A stretch of 40,038 bases of DNA from Fervidifonticultor_A tertius (GTDB taxonomy: Bacteria > Sysuimicrobiota > Sysuimicrobiia > Sysuimicrobiales > Humicultoraceae). The DNA lies in assembly GCA_031459235.1 (NCBI GenBank), contig JAVKIY010000024.1:1-40038 (forward strand), in the 5' to 3' direction. The notes under the pieces were generated by a model, which worked only from the letters and a program-made list of their open reading frames with translations, searched no databases and was not told the origin of the DNA. The translations under genes and the position numbers were made by a program. Below are positions 25,094 through 33,107 of the stretch, piece after piece; position 1 is the stretch's first letter, and each line of letters starts with the position of its first letter.

Positions 25094-26551
25094 GTGACCG
25101 AACAGGCGATCTCCAGATCGAGTCCCCGGACCACCCCGGCGACCGCGGCCGCCGCCCTGGCGGTGGCGGCGCTCGCGGTCGCGGACCTGGCCGCGCTCGC
25201 CGCGTCGCTCGCCGTCGCGGTCGGCCTGCGCGTGAGCGTGCTGCCGGCGCTGTCCGAAGCATTCGCCCGCCCGACCTTCCCGCTCTCGCACTACTTCGAG
25301 CTGTGGTGGCTGCCGCTGGTGTACGTGGGCGCGCTGTGGCACGTCGGGCTCTACTCGCGGCGCGATCCCTTCTGGGAAGAGGTGCGGCGCTGCGTCGGCG
25401 GCGTGACCACGGCTGCGGTCCTGATCTTCGCGGTCATGTCCATCGCGCGCATCGCCGACGACGTCTCGCGGCCGGTGGTGGTGGCCGCCTGGGCCGTCCT
25501 GCTGGGGGCGCTGCCGCTGGCCCGCTACGCCGCGAAGCGCTCGCTCATCGCGCTCGGCCCGTGGCGGCGTCGGGCCCTGCTCGTCGGCTGCGGCCCGCAG
25601 GCGGAGGTCCTGCGCGCTGCGCTTGCCCGCGACCGCACGCTGGGCTACGAGGTCGCCGGCGTCGTCGCCACGCCCGCGCACGCGCCGGAGCGCGCGGCCG
25701 CCCTGGGCGCCCGCGAGGTGATCCTCACCGCGCCGCGCCTGGAGCGCGAGGAGTTCCTGCGGCTGGTCGAGCGCCTGCGGGAGGTGGCCGAGAACGTCAT
25801 CATCGCACCCGACCTGGCCGAGGTGCCGGTGCTCGGCGTCGAGGTACTCGGCCTGTTCGAGGACCGCACGCTGCTCCTGCGCGTGCCCAACAATCTGCTC
25901 AAGCCGTGGAACTTGGCGGTCAAGCGCGCCTCGGACCTCGTGCTGGGGAGCCTGGCCGCGCTCGTCGCCCTGCCGGTCGTCGCGGTGGCGGGCGCGTTCG
26001 TCGCCCTGACCTCGCCCGGGCCGGTGCTGCACGTGGAGCCCCGCGTGGGGCGCAAGCACCGGCTCTTCGACTGCCTCAAGCTGCGGACGATGTACGTCGA
26101 CGCCGACGCGCGGTTGCAGGCGCACCTGGCCGCGCATCCCGACGCCGCGGCGGAGTGGGAGCGCTACCGCAAGCTACGCGCCTATGACCCGCGCGTGACG
26201 CCGGTCGGCCGCTGGCTACGCCGCTACGCCCTCGACGAGCTGCCGCAGGTGGTTAACGTGCTGCGCGGCGACATGAGCCTGGTGGGCCCCCGACCCTACC
26301 TGCCCCGCGAGATGCCGCTGCCCGAGGGCGATGGCATCCTCGACGTCCGGCCCGGCATGACCGGGCTGTGGCAGGTAAGCGGGAAGAACGCGCTGGCCTT
26401 CGAGCAGCGCGGCCAGCTCGACCGCTGGTACGTGAGCAACTGGTCGCTGTGGCTGGACCTGGTGATCCTGGTGAAGACGGTGCCGATGGTGCTGCGCGGG
26501 GAGCGTCACGCGGGGCGTCCGGATGCCAACGGGGAGGTGGGACGCACGTGA
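25094..26551 (+). CDS. Undecaprenyl-phosphate sugar phosphotransferase (WbaP-like)
   Basis: 485 residues from GTG 25094 (TGAGGA 10 nt upstream). Another GTG at 25064 overlaps the previous stop (TAGTG) and would add 10 residues. There are four to five N-terminal membrane helices and a nucleotide-binding-like middle domain (RALLVGCGPQAEVLRAAL). The C-terminal bacterial sugar transferase domain has KRASDLVLGSLAALVALPVV, RVGRKHRLFDCLKLRTM, catalytic Asp-Glu in RYALDELPQVVNVLRGDMSL, GPRPYLPREM and RPGMTGLWQVSGKN. It starts glycan synthesis by placing a hexose-1-phosphate-type sugar on undecaprenyl phosphate. Its stop overlaps the start of a pilin gene, which is unusual. Confidence 0.93.
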   Translation: MTEQAISRSSPRTTPATAAAALAVAALAVADLAALAASLAVAVGLRVSVLPALSEAFARPTFPLSHYFELWWLPLVYVGALWHVGLYSRRDPFWEEVRRCVGGVTTAAVLIFAVMSIARIADDVSRPVVVAAWAVLLGALPLARYAAKRSLIALGPWRRRALLVGCGPQAEVLRAALARDRTLGYEVAGVVATPAHAPERAAALGAREVILTAPRLEREEFLRLVERLREVAENVIIAPDLAEVPVLGVEVLGLFEDRTLLLRVPNNLLKPWNLAVKRASDLVLGSLAALVALPVVAVAGAFVALTSPGPVLHVEPRVGRKHRLFDCLKLRTMYVDADARLQAHLAAHPDAAAEWERYRKLRAYDPRVTPVGRWLRRYALDELPQVVNVLRGDMSLVGPRPYLPREMPLPEGDGILDVRPGMTGLWQVSGKNALAFEQRGQLDRWYVSNWSLWLDLVILVKTVPMVLRGERHAGRPDANGEVGRT

Positions 26552-26994
26552 CGACCTGGATGCGCGCGCGGCGGGTCGGCGGCCAGCGCGGGTTCACCCT
26601 GATCGAGATCTTCGTCGCGCTGGCCGTGCTCGGTGTGCTGCTCGCGGTGGCGCTGCCACGATACCTGGGCTCGCGCCGCACGGTGCTGGTCACCGAGGCG
26701 GACGAGGTCTTGCAGGAGCTGAAGATCGCCGCCTGGCAGCACTACCAGGAGCACTCCACCTGGGCGACCGTGCCCACCGGCGTGCCCATGCCGTCGGGGA
26801 CGTTCGGGTTCACGCCGCCGGGCGGCGCGTGCTGGACGTTCGGGGTGACCACCGCCGCCGCCGACCAGATCGTGTTCCGCGCGCAGGCGAACACCGCGGG
26901 CCGGCCGGTCTGCGTGCTGCTGCCGGCGGGCGCGACCGTGGACCTGACGGTGAGCAGCGACGGGTCGTCGCTGCGGGTGCAGAGTGGGTTGTAG
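26548..26994 (+). CDS. Type IV pilin 3 (prepilin), coupled to the sugar transferase
   Basis: 148 residues from GTG 26548, overlapping the transferase stop (GTGA) with GGGGAGGTGG just upstream. The leader MTTWMRARRVGGQRG precedes FTLIEIFVALAVLGVLLAVA (class III signal, Glu +5). The soluble part keeps the shared marks: LQELKIAAWQHYQEHSTW, GFTPPGGACW, a second Cys in GRPVCVLLP, and DGSSLRVQSGL. It is the most divergent of the three pilins. Translational coupling to a glycan-initiating enzyme is not a usual place for a pilin and hints at co-produced pilus and glycan. No clear terminator follows. Confidence 0.92.
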   Translation: MTTWMRARRVGGQRGFTLIEIFVALAVLGVLLAVALPRYLGSRRTVLVTEADEVLQELKIAAWQHYQEHSTWATVPTGVPMPSGTFGFTPPGGACWTFGVTTAAADQIVFRAQANTAGRPVCVLLPAGATVDLTVSSDGSSLRVQSGL

Positions 26995-27004
26995 GCTGTC
27001 CGTC

Positions 27005-27045
27005 TTGACTTCTAGATCCTACCGAGTCACCATATGTAATGGTGA
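27005..27045 (+). promoter_or_regulatory. Promoter with palindromic operator for the toxin-antitoxin pair
   Basis: A short AT-rich island in GC-rich DNA. TTGACT (27005-27010) is a good -35. The perfect inverted repeat TCACCAT-ATGTA-ATGGTGA (27027-27045) covers the place where a -10 would lie and ends 6 bases before the antitoxin ATG. AbrB-type antitoxins commonly bind such repeats to repress their own operon, which is the inferred role here. Confidence 0.6.
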
Positions 27046-27051
27046 TGACGA

Positions 27052-27306
27052 ATGAGTAAGGTCTCGGCCGTCAGGTATTCCTCGAAGCTAACCAGCAAGG
27101 CGCAGATCACGGTACCGCTGGAGGTGCGCGAGCGGCTTGACCTGCGACCGGGCGACCGGGGCATTTGGGTGCTCAGGGGCGAGGAGGTCGTGCTGATGAG
27201 CCCGCGACGGTTCGCGCGCGCCACGGCCGGGTTGCTCCGAGGGACGTATGGGCGCAGCCGGGAGGCGGTTCGGCGCTACCTCGAACGCGAGCGGGAAGGC
27301 TGGTGA
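27052..27306 (+). CDS. AbrB/SpoVT-fold antitoxin (VapB/MazE-like)
   Basis: 84 residues, ATG 27052. The N-terminal swapped-hairpin domain shows YSSKLTSKAQITVPLEVRER, then LDLRPGDRGIWVLRGEEVVL, the classical AbrB pattern. The basic C-terminal tail (about 50-84: RRFARATAGLLRGTYGRSRE) would wrap the toxin. The stop overlaps the PIN gene by GTGA, the standard antitoxin-toxin arrangement. It binds DNA and neutralises the toxin; the palindrome just upstream is its likely operator. Confidence 0.9.
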   Translation: MSKVSAVRYSSKLTSKAQITVPLEVRERLDLRPGDRGIWVLRGEEVVLMSPRRFARATAGLLRGTYGRSREAVRRYLEREREGW

Positions 27307-27800
27307 GCACGATGCCCGCGGACCTGCGGCGGTTCGCGCGGGACCTGGCCTCGCTGCGGGTCGGGGTCGTTGATGCGAACGTCCTCATCTACCACCTGGA
27401 GGAGCTGGCGGAGTACAGCGACCTCACCGCGGCGATCGTCGACCGGGCCGCCCGGGGGGGCTGTCGTATCGTGATGTCGGCTCTCACCGTCGCAGAGGTT
27501 CTGGCGGGTCCGTATCGAGAGACCGATACCCGCAAGGTCGAACGTGCCGCGAACTTTCTGACAGGCATTCCCAACGGCGAGATCGCGGACCTCACGCTGG
27601 CCGTCGCGGATCGTGCCGCCTGGCTTCGCCGGTTCGGTCTGAGGATGCCAGACGCGGTGGTCATGGCCACGGCGATCACGAGTCGTGCCGACGCGATCTT
27701 GACCAACGATCCGGTGTTCCGGAAGCAGATCCCCGGCGCTCCGCGCGTGATGCTCCTCGATGACTACACCGGCGGTGGCCCGAGACCCCGCGGGCGCTGA
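27303..27800 (+). CDS. PIN-domain toxin (VapC-like ribonuclease)
   Basis: 165 residues from GTG 27303 (GTGA overlap). All four PIN acidic residues are present: D24 in VGVVDANVLIYHLE, E65 in SALTVAEVLAGP, D117 in LRMPDAVVMATAI, and D136 in ILTNDPVF. So it looks intact and active as a Mg-dependent RNase. It is slightly longer than the usual 130-145 residues because of about 20 extra N-terminal residues; an internal start at the Met at residue 4 is possible. The pair lies between pilin 3 and a GT2 gene, as an insertion between two surface-glycan operons. Confidence 0.9.
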   Translation: MSTMPADLRRFARDLASLRVGVVDANVLIYHLEELAEYSDLTAAIVDRAARGGCRIVMSALTVAEVLAGPYRETDTRKVERAANFLTGIPNGEIADLTLAVADRAAWLRRFGLRMPDAVVMATAITSRADAILTNDPVFRKQIPGAPRVMLLDDYTGGGPRPRGR

Positions 27801-27801
27801 C

Positions 27802-28896
27802 GTGGACGGACCCGCGCTCACCGTCATCATCCCCACCCGCAACGAGCGCGAGACCGTGGGCCCGCTCGTCGAGGCCCTCAGCCGCGCGCTCGCCGGCCGC
27901 GACTACGAGCTCGTCTTCGTGGACGACAGCACCGACGGCACCGACGCCGCGCTCGAGGCGCTGGCGCACGGTGAGGTGCGCATCCGCGTCCACCACCGCG
28001 CGCGGGGGGACGGGCTCGCGGGGGCCGTGGTCGCCGGGTTCGGCCTGGCGCGTGGGGCGGTGGTCGGCGTCATCGACGCCGATCTCCAGCACCCGCCCGA
28101 GATGCTCGCCGTGTTGATCGAGCGACTGGAGGCCACCGGCGCGGACGTCGTGGTGGCCTCGCGCTACCTCCCCGGGGCGGGCCGGCCCGGGTTGCGCCCG
28201 CTACGGGCGGCGATCTCGCAGCTCTTGCGCCTGTTCTCGAAGGTCATGCTCCGGGCCGCACGGCGCACGACCGACCCGCTGTCGGGGTTCTTTCTGGTCC
28301 GCCGCCGGGTCATCGACGGCATCGCGCTGCGCCCCGTGGGGTTCAAGATCCTGCTCGAGGTCCTGGTGCGGGGCCGCGTCGACCGGGTGGTGGACGTCCC
28401 CTACGTCTTCGGCGAGCGCGGCGGCGGCCGCACCAAGGCCGGCGTCCGCCAGGGGGTAGCCCTCTTCCAGCACGTGGTCAGGCTCGCCGCCTCGAACCCG
28501 GCCGATGCGCGCCTGTGGAAGTTCCTGCTGGTGGGCGCGAGCGGCGCGGTGGTGAACATGGCGGTCTTCGGGATCCTGATCGGCCCGCTGGGCGTCTACT
28601 ACGTGCTGGCGGGCGCGGTCGCCGGCGCGGTGTCCACCTTCACGAACTTTGTGCTGAACAACGCCTTCACGTGGGCCGACCGCCGCGAGGCCGCCTGGTC
28701 CGTCTTCGTGCGGCGCCTGGGCAAGTACTACGTGGCGACCTGGGTGGGCTACGCGGCGTACCTGGGCCTCCTGTGGGCCATCACGCAGGTGGGCATCGCG
28801 CCAATGGTGAGCAACCTAATTGCCATCGGCGTGGGCGGGATGCTGAACTATGTCATGCACAATGTGTGGACGTGGCGGGAGCGCCGCGTCCACTGA
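27802..28896 (+). CDS. GT2-GtrA fusion (polyprenyl-phosphate sugar synthase with flippase-like domain)
   Basis: 364 residues from GTG 27802, 1 base after the toxin stop; an ATG at 27760 is in frame but overlaps the toxin gene. Residues about 1-230 are a DPM1-like GT2: LTVIIPTRNERETVGPLVEA, YELVFVDDSTDGTD, GVIDADLQHPPEMLAVLIE, VASRYLPGAGRPG, DPLSGFFLVRR. Residues about 240-364 are a GtrA domain with four membrane helices, starting RLWKFLLVGASGAVVNMAVF and containing FVLNNAFTWADRREA. It probably makes a polyprenyl-phosphate sugar and helps move or anchor it, feeding the PMT-like enzyme at 33091. This domain pair is known in actinobacterial and archaeal proteins. Confidence 0.9.
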   Translation: MDGPALTVIIPTRNERETVGPLVEALSRALAGRDYELVFVDDSTDGTDAALEALAHGEVRIRVHHRARGDGLAGAVVAGFGLARGAVVGVIDADLQHPPEMLAVLIERLEATGADVVVASRYLPGAGRPGLRPLRAAISQLLRLFSKVMLRAARRTTDPLSGFFLVRRRVIDGIALRPVGFKILLEVLVRGRVDRVVDVPYVFGERGGGRTKAGVRQGVALFQHVVRLAASNPADARLWKFLLVGASGAVVNMAVFGILIGPLGVYYVLAGAVAGAVSTFTNFVLNNAFTWADRREAAWSVFVRRLGKYYVATWVGYAAYLGLLWAITQVGIAPMVSNLIAIGVGGMLNYVMHNVWTWRERRVH

Positions 28897-28907
28897 GGAG
28901 CCGCGAG

Positions 28908-29867
28908 ATGGGCGTCGCGACGGACGAGCGGGTCGGTCGGCTGCGCGAGAGCATCGGCCGCGTTATCCTCGGCAAGGAGGCCGTCATCGACCTGGTGCTG
29001 GTCGCGCTGCTCTCGCGCGGGCACGTGCTGCTGCGCGACGTGCCAGGCGTGGGCAAGACCATGCTGGCGCGGGCGCTTGCCCGGTCCATCGGCGGCGAGT
29101 TCACGCGCATCCAGTGCACGCCTGACCTGCTGCCCAGCGACGTGCTCGGGACGTCCATCATCGACCCCCGCACGTACGAGACGCGCTTCGTGGCCGGCCC
29201 CATCTTCGCCAATGTCGTGCTGGTGGACGAGTTGAACCGCACGACCCCGCGGACGCAGTCGTCGTTCCTCGAGCCGATGGACGAGTGGCAGGTGACGACC
29301 GACGGTCAGGCGCGCAACCTGCCCCGGCCCTTCTTCCTGATCGCCACCCTCAACCCGGCCGAGCACCACGGCACCTACCCCCTGCCCGAGGGCCAGCTCG
29401 ACCGGTTCGCGCTGGCGACCTCGATGGGTTACCCGCCGGCGGATGCCGAGCGGGCGATGCTGGAGGGCCATCTCGGCGCGCACCCCATCGACCGCGTGAC
29501 GCCCGTGCTCGCGCCCGCCGACGTCCTGGCGCTCCAGGACGCCGCGGCCGCGGTGTTCGTGAGCCCCGCGGTGCGCGACTACGTGCTGGCGCTCGCGGCC
29601 GCCACGCGCGAGCATCCGGCGGTCGCGCTCGGGTGCAGCCCGCGCGGCGCGCTGGCGCTGCTGCGCGCCGCGCAGGCCCGGGCGTTGCTGGCCGGCCGCG
29701 GCTTCGTGCTGCCCGACGACGTGAAGGCGCTCGCCGTGCCGGTGGTGGCGCACCGCCTGCTCGTGCGGCCGCAGCCCGGGGCGCCGGCCGTGGCGGACGC
29801 GCTCGTCCGCGAGATCCTCGATCGCGTGCCCGTGCCGGTGCTCGAGGGGCGGCGTGCCCACGCGTGA
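28908..29867 (+). CDS. MoxR-family AAA+ ATPase
   Basis: 319 residues, ATG 28908 with GAGGAG 7 nt upstream. Motifs: VILGKEAVIDLVLVALLSRG, Walker A DVPGVGKT (44-51), QCTPDLLPSDVLG, Walker B VVLVDELNRTTPRTQSSFLE, sensor 1 LIATLNPAEHHGTYPLPEGQ with LDRF following, then GCSPRGALALLRAAQARALL. The family (MRP subgroup) has chaperone-like roles in maturing protein complexes. It is almost always linked to a DUF58 gene, as here. A transglutaminase follows, the common three-gene arrangement. Confidence 0.95.
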   Translation: MGVATDERVGRLRESIGRVILGKEAVIDLVLVALLSRGHVLLRDVPGVGKTMLARALARSIGGEFTRIQCTPDLLPSDVLGTSIIDPRTYETRFVAGPIFANVVLVDELNRTTPRTQSSFLEPMDEWQVTTDGQARNLPRPFFLIATLNPAEHHGTYPLPEGQLDRFALATSMGYPPADAERAMLEGHLGAHPIDRVTPVLAPADVLALQDAAAAVFVSPAVRDYVLALAAATREHPAVALGCSPRGALALLRAAQARALLAGRGFVLPDDVKALAVPVVAHRLLVRPQPGAPAVADALVREILDRVPVPVLEGRRAHA

Positions 29868-30909
29868 GGGTGCCGCGGTCCTCGCGCTGGCCGTCGCGGT
29901 CTTCCTGCTGGCCACCAACCTCCTCTCGGGTCTGTTGTTCGTGCTCGACGCGCTGCTGGTCTCGTGCGCGCTTGTTGGCCTCGCCACGGCGGCCTGGCCG
30001 CTGCGGGGGCTGGCGGCGCGCCGCCACGTGCCCGAACGCGGGGTGGAGGGGGAGCCGCTGGCGATCGCGGTCGAGCTGACCGCGCGCCGCACCGGGCGCT
30101 TCCTGGTGGTCGAGGACGGCTGGCCGGGCGCGCGGGCCCGTGCGCTCGTGCCGTACGTGGCCGCCCGGGCGCCGGTCGTCGTGACGGTCACCGTGCTCCC
30201 GGCCCGCCGTGGCCGCTACCCGGTCGGGCCCATCGAGGTCGTGTGCCGGGGGATGCTCGGGTTGTTCTCCATGCGGCGCCGGTTCCACGCGGCTGACGGG
30301 GTGGCGGTGTGGCCGGCGACGCGACCCGTGCCCGCGGCCGTGGCCGAGCAGTTGCTCCCGGTGCTCGAGGGCCGCGCGGGGGGGCGGCGCACGCGGCAGG
30401 CCGAGGACATCTACGGCGTGCGCGACTACCAGCCCGGCGACCAGCTCGCGCGCATCCACTGGCGGTCCACGGCGCGCCGGGGTGCGCTTGTGGTCCGCGA
30501 GTACGAGCGACCGGAGGGGCCCGCCGCAGCGATCGTGCTCGACCTCGACCGCACGCAGGCGCCGGCGCGGCTCGACGCCGCGGTGCGCGCGGCCGCGTCC
30601 ATCTTCCGGCTGGCGGTGCAGCGCGGGGCCGACGTCGTCCTCATGGGATGGGAGGACGGCTGGGTGGCGCACCGTTGCTGGGAACCCGCGATGGACTGGC
30701 TGGCGGGCGTGGGCGCCGCGGCCCCACGGCTGCCCGAGGCACTGGCCGCGCTGCCGCCCGACCGGCGTGCGGTGGTCGCCGTCGCTTCGGCCGCGTATCG
30801 CGACCTGCCCGCGGGCGTGCTCGCCGTGGTGCCGGTGGAAGAGGTCGCCGGCGAGCCTGGCTTCACCGGCTTCGCCTACGCGGCGGACGGGACGGTGCAG
30901 GCGTGGTAA
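29854..30909 (+). CDS. DUF58 membrane protein
   Basis: 351 residues from GTG 29854, overlapping moxR by 14 bases. Two membrane helices lie at about 6-50 (VLALAVAVFLLATNLLSGLL, then a second). A beta-rich region follows, and then the DUF58 core RQAEDIYGVRDYQPGDQLAR with IHWRSTARRGALVVREYE. VLDLD in the next strand recalls the vWA-like MIDAS region of this family. DUF58 proteins work with MoxR ATPases and membrane transglutaminases, but the biochemical role is not established. Confidence 0.93.
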   Translation: MPTREGAAVLALAVAVFLLATNLLSGLLFVLDALLVSCALVGLATAAWPLRGLAARRHVPERGVEGEPLAIAVELTARRTGRFLVVEDGWPGARARALVPYVAARAPVVVTVTVLPARRGRYPVGPIEVVCRGMLGLFSMRRRFHAADGVAVWPATRPVPAAVAEQLLPVLEGRAGGRRTRQAEDIYGVRDYQPGDQLARIHWRSTARRGALVVREYERPEGPAAAIVLDLDRTQAPARLDAAVRAAASIFRLAVQRGADVVLMGWEDGWVAHRCWEPAMDWLAGVGAAAPRLPEALAALPPDRRAVVAVASAAYRDLPAGVLAVVPVEEVAGEPGFTGFAYAADGTVQAW

Positions 30910-33107
30910 GGCTGCGCCGCCTGCTCGCGAGCGCGCCGCCCGAGCACTCGGTGCCGCTGCGGCTGTGGACCATGGTCGCGGTGCTGGTCAGCGTTTTCGC
31001 AGTAACCGCGCACGACGACTTCCTTCAGCAGCGACTCACCATCCCGCTGCTGGTGGTCGCCGGGTTCGCGTTCTCGTACTGGCGCCGCGGCAAGCGCAAC
31101 TGGTGGGTCAAGGTCATCCTGGCGGTGCTGTGCCTGGAGGTCAGCCGGCAGTTCCTGCGCGGGGTGATCGCCGACCCCTACCACACGAGCGTGCCGCTCA
31201 CCGTGCTGCTGCTGTGGCTGCAGACGCTCCACGCGTTCGACGTGCCCGCGCGGCGCGACCTGCTGTTCAGCCTGCTCTCGTCGGTCATCCTGATGGCGGT
31301 GGCCGCGGCGTTCGCGCTGGACCACTCGTTCCTGCTCTACCTCGCGCTCTTCGCCTTCGCCGCGGTCCAGGCGATGGTCCACAATGCCTGGCAGGGCGTC
31401 AGCGAGTACGCCGCACGCTTGCCCGGACCCCGACGTCCGGCGCCCCGGGCCGCGGCTGGCGCAGCGGTTCCCGCGCCGGCGGCCGTCGCTGCGCCGCGCA
31501 CCGCCCTGCTGTGGGCCGCCAACCATCTGCTGGTCCTCGTGCTGCTGGGCGCCGCCCTGGTGTTCGCCTTCACGCCGCGGCTGGAGGGCATGCGGCTGAC
31601 CTCGCTGCCGTTTTCGGCGCAGCGGGTCCTGCTCGACGTCTTCGCCGGTCGTATCGTCAACCCGGCGTACCCCGAGGGCCCACGCGGCCCGGACGGCGGT
31701 CCGCCGCCGTGGAACCCGCGGGGCTACTTCGGGTTCAGCACCACGCTCGACCTCCGGATGCGCGGCGTGCTCGACGACCGGCTCGTGATGCGCGTGCGGG
31801 CCACCCGCGCGTACAACTGGCGCGGGATGGTCTTCGACACCTACACCGGCACGGGCTGGGAGATCGCCGAGGGGCGCCTCACCCAGATCGACGGCGGGGT
31901 GCCGCCGATGACGATCACGCGCCGACAGGACGAGTCGATCGGCTACACCGCGCGGCATGAGCGCGTCGTCCAGACCTTCTTCATCGAGGAGGAGCAGCCC
32001 AACGTCGTGTTCGCGGCGCCGCTGGCCGAGCTGCTCTACCTGGCCGCCGATCGCGTCTACGTGGACCGCTACGGGGCGATCCGCCTGCCGGGCACGCTGC
32101 GGGCCGGCGACGTCTACTCGGTCGTCTCCCGGGCCTGGGTGCCCCAGGCGGCGCAGCTCCGCGCGGCGCGCGGCCCGGTGCCGGAGTTCATCGCCGAGCG
32201 CTACCTGCAGCTCCCGCCGCTGCCCGAGCGCGTCCTCGCCCTGGCCCGCCGCCTCACCGAGGGGCAGCCGACACAGTTCGACCAGGTCGTGGCGGTCAAC
32301 CGGTTCCTGATCACCGCGTACCGCTACGACCTCTCGATCCCGCACCAGCGCCGGCCGGGCGACGCCGTGGACTACTTCCTGTTCGTGGAGCGCCGCGGGT
32401 ACTGCGAGCAGTTCGCCAGTGCGATGACGGTATTGCTGCGGGCGGCGGGCATCCCTGCGCGCCTGGTGACCGGCTACACCCCCGGGACGCTCAACCCGAT
32501 CACGGGCCTGCTCGAGGTGCGCAACAGCGACGCGCACGCGTGGGTCGAGGTGTTCTTCCCGGGGCTGGGGTGGGTGGAGTTCGAACCGACGCCGGGCTTC
32601 CCGGACACCGCCGAGCTCGGCGCACCCGCGTCCCGGCGCTGGGTGTGGCAGGACCTGCTCGCGTTCGGCCGCACCTACGCGCGCGACGTCGCCGCGCGCT
32701 GGCCGGCGGCCGCCCGCGTGCTCGACGGGCTGCTGCTGGCCGCCTGGGCCGGCCTGGCCGTCGCGCTCGCGCTCGGCGGCGGCCTGGCCGTCGCGGGGGC
32801 ACGGCGCTCGCTCGCCGCGCGCGCGACGCCGAAGGAACCGGCGGCCATCCTGGCGGAAGTCTACCGCGAGATGTGCGCGCTCCTCGCCCGTCGGGGGCTC
32901 TCGCGGGGGCCGTCCGAGACCGTGGCCGAGTTCCGCATGCGGGTGGAAGCAGCCGAGCCGTCGCCGGAGGTGGCCGCGATCTCCGCCGCGGTCGAGAGGG
33001 TGGCGTACGCGGGTGAGGTTGTGACGCCGGCGGTGGTGGCGGCGGCGCGGGCGCACCTCGACCGGTTCCGCCGGCGCGCCGGGCCGGTGCGTGGCGCTGC
33101 CCGCTAG
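30903..33107 (+). CDS. TgpA-like membrane transglutaminase-like protein
   Basis: 734 residues from GTG 30903, overlapping the DUF58 gene by 7 bases. Several N-terminal membrane helices (about 1-240) are followed by an extracytoplasmic region with the transglutaminase core: C501 in RRGYCEQFASAMTVLLRAAG, H545 in RNSDAHAWVEVFFPGLGW, and E561 in VEFEPTPGF, where the third catalytic residue is usually Asp. A further membrane helix lies at about 605-630, then a cytoplasmic DUF4129-like tail (PAAILAEVYREMCALLARRG). Probably cross-links or hydrolyses amide bonds of surface proteins or peptidoglycan-linked partners. The EFEPTP variant also occurs in other bacterial members, so activity is still plausible. 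Confidence 0.9.
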   Translation: MVRLRRLLASAPPEHSVPLRLWTMVAVLVSVFAVTAHDDFLQQRLTIPLLVVAGFAFSYWRRGKRNWWVKVILAVLCLEVSRQFLRGVIADPYHTSVPLTVLLLWLQTLHAFDVPARRDLLFSLLSSVILMAVAAAFALDHSFLLYLALFAFAAVQAMVHNAWQGVSEYAARLPGPRRPAPRAAAGAAVPAPAAVAAPRTALLWAANHLLVLVLLGAALVFAFTPRLEGMRLTSLPFSAQRVLLDVFAGRIVNPAYPEGPRGPDGGPPPWNPRGYFGFSTTLDLRMRGVLDDRLVMRVRATRAYNWRGMVFDTYTGTGWEIAEGRLTQIDGGVPPMTITRRQDESIGYTARHERVVQTFFIEEEQPNVVFAAPLAELLYLAADRVYVDRYGAIRLPGTLRAGDVYSVVSRAWVPQAAQLRAARGPVPEFIAERYLQLPPLPERVLALARRLTEGQPTQFDQVVAVNRFLITAYRYDLSIPHQRRPGDAVDYFLFVERRGYCEQFASAMTVLLRAAGIPARLVTGYTPGTLNPITGLLEVRNSDAHAWVEVFFPGLGWVEFEPTPGFPDTAELGAPASRRWVWQDLLAFGRTYARDVAARWPAAARVLDGLLLAAWAGLAVALALGGGLAVAGARRSLAARATPKEPAAILAEVYREMCALLARRGLSRGPSETVAEFRMRVEAAEPSPEVAAISAAVERVAYAGEVVTPAVVAAARAHLDRFRRRAGPVRGAAR

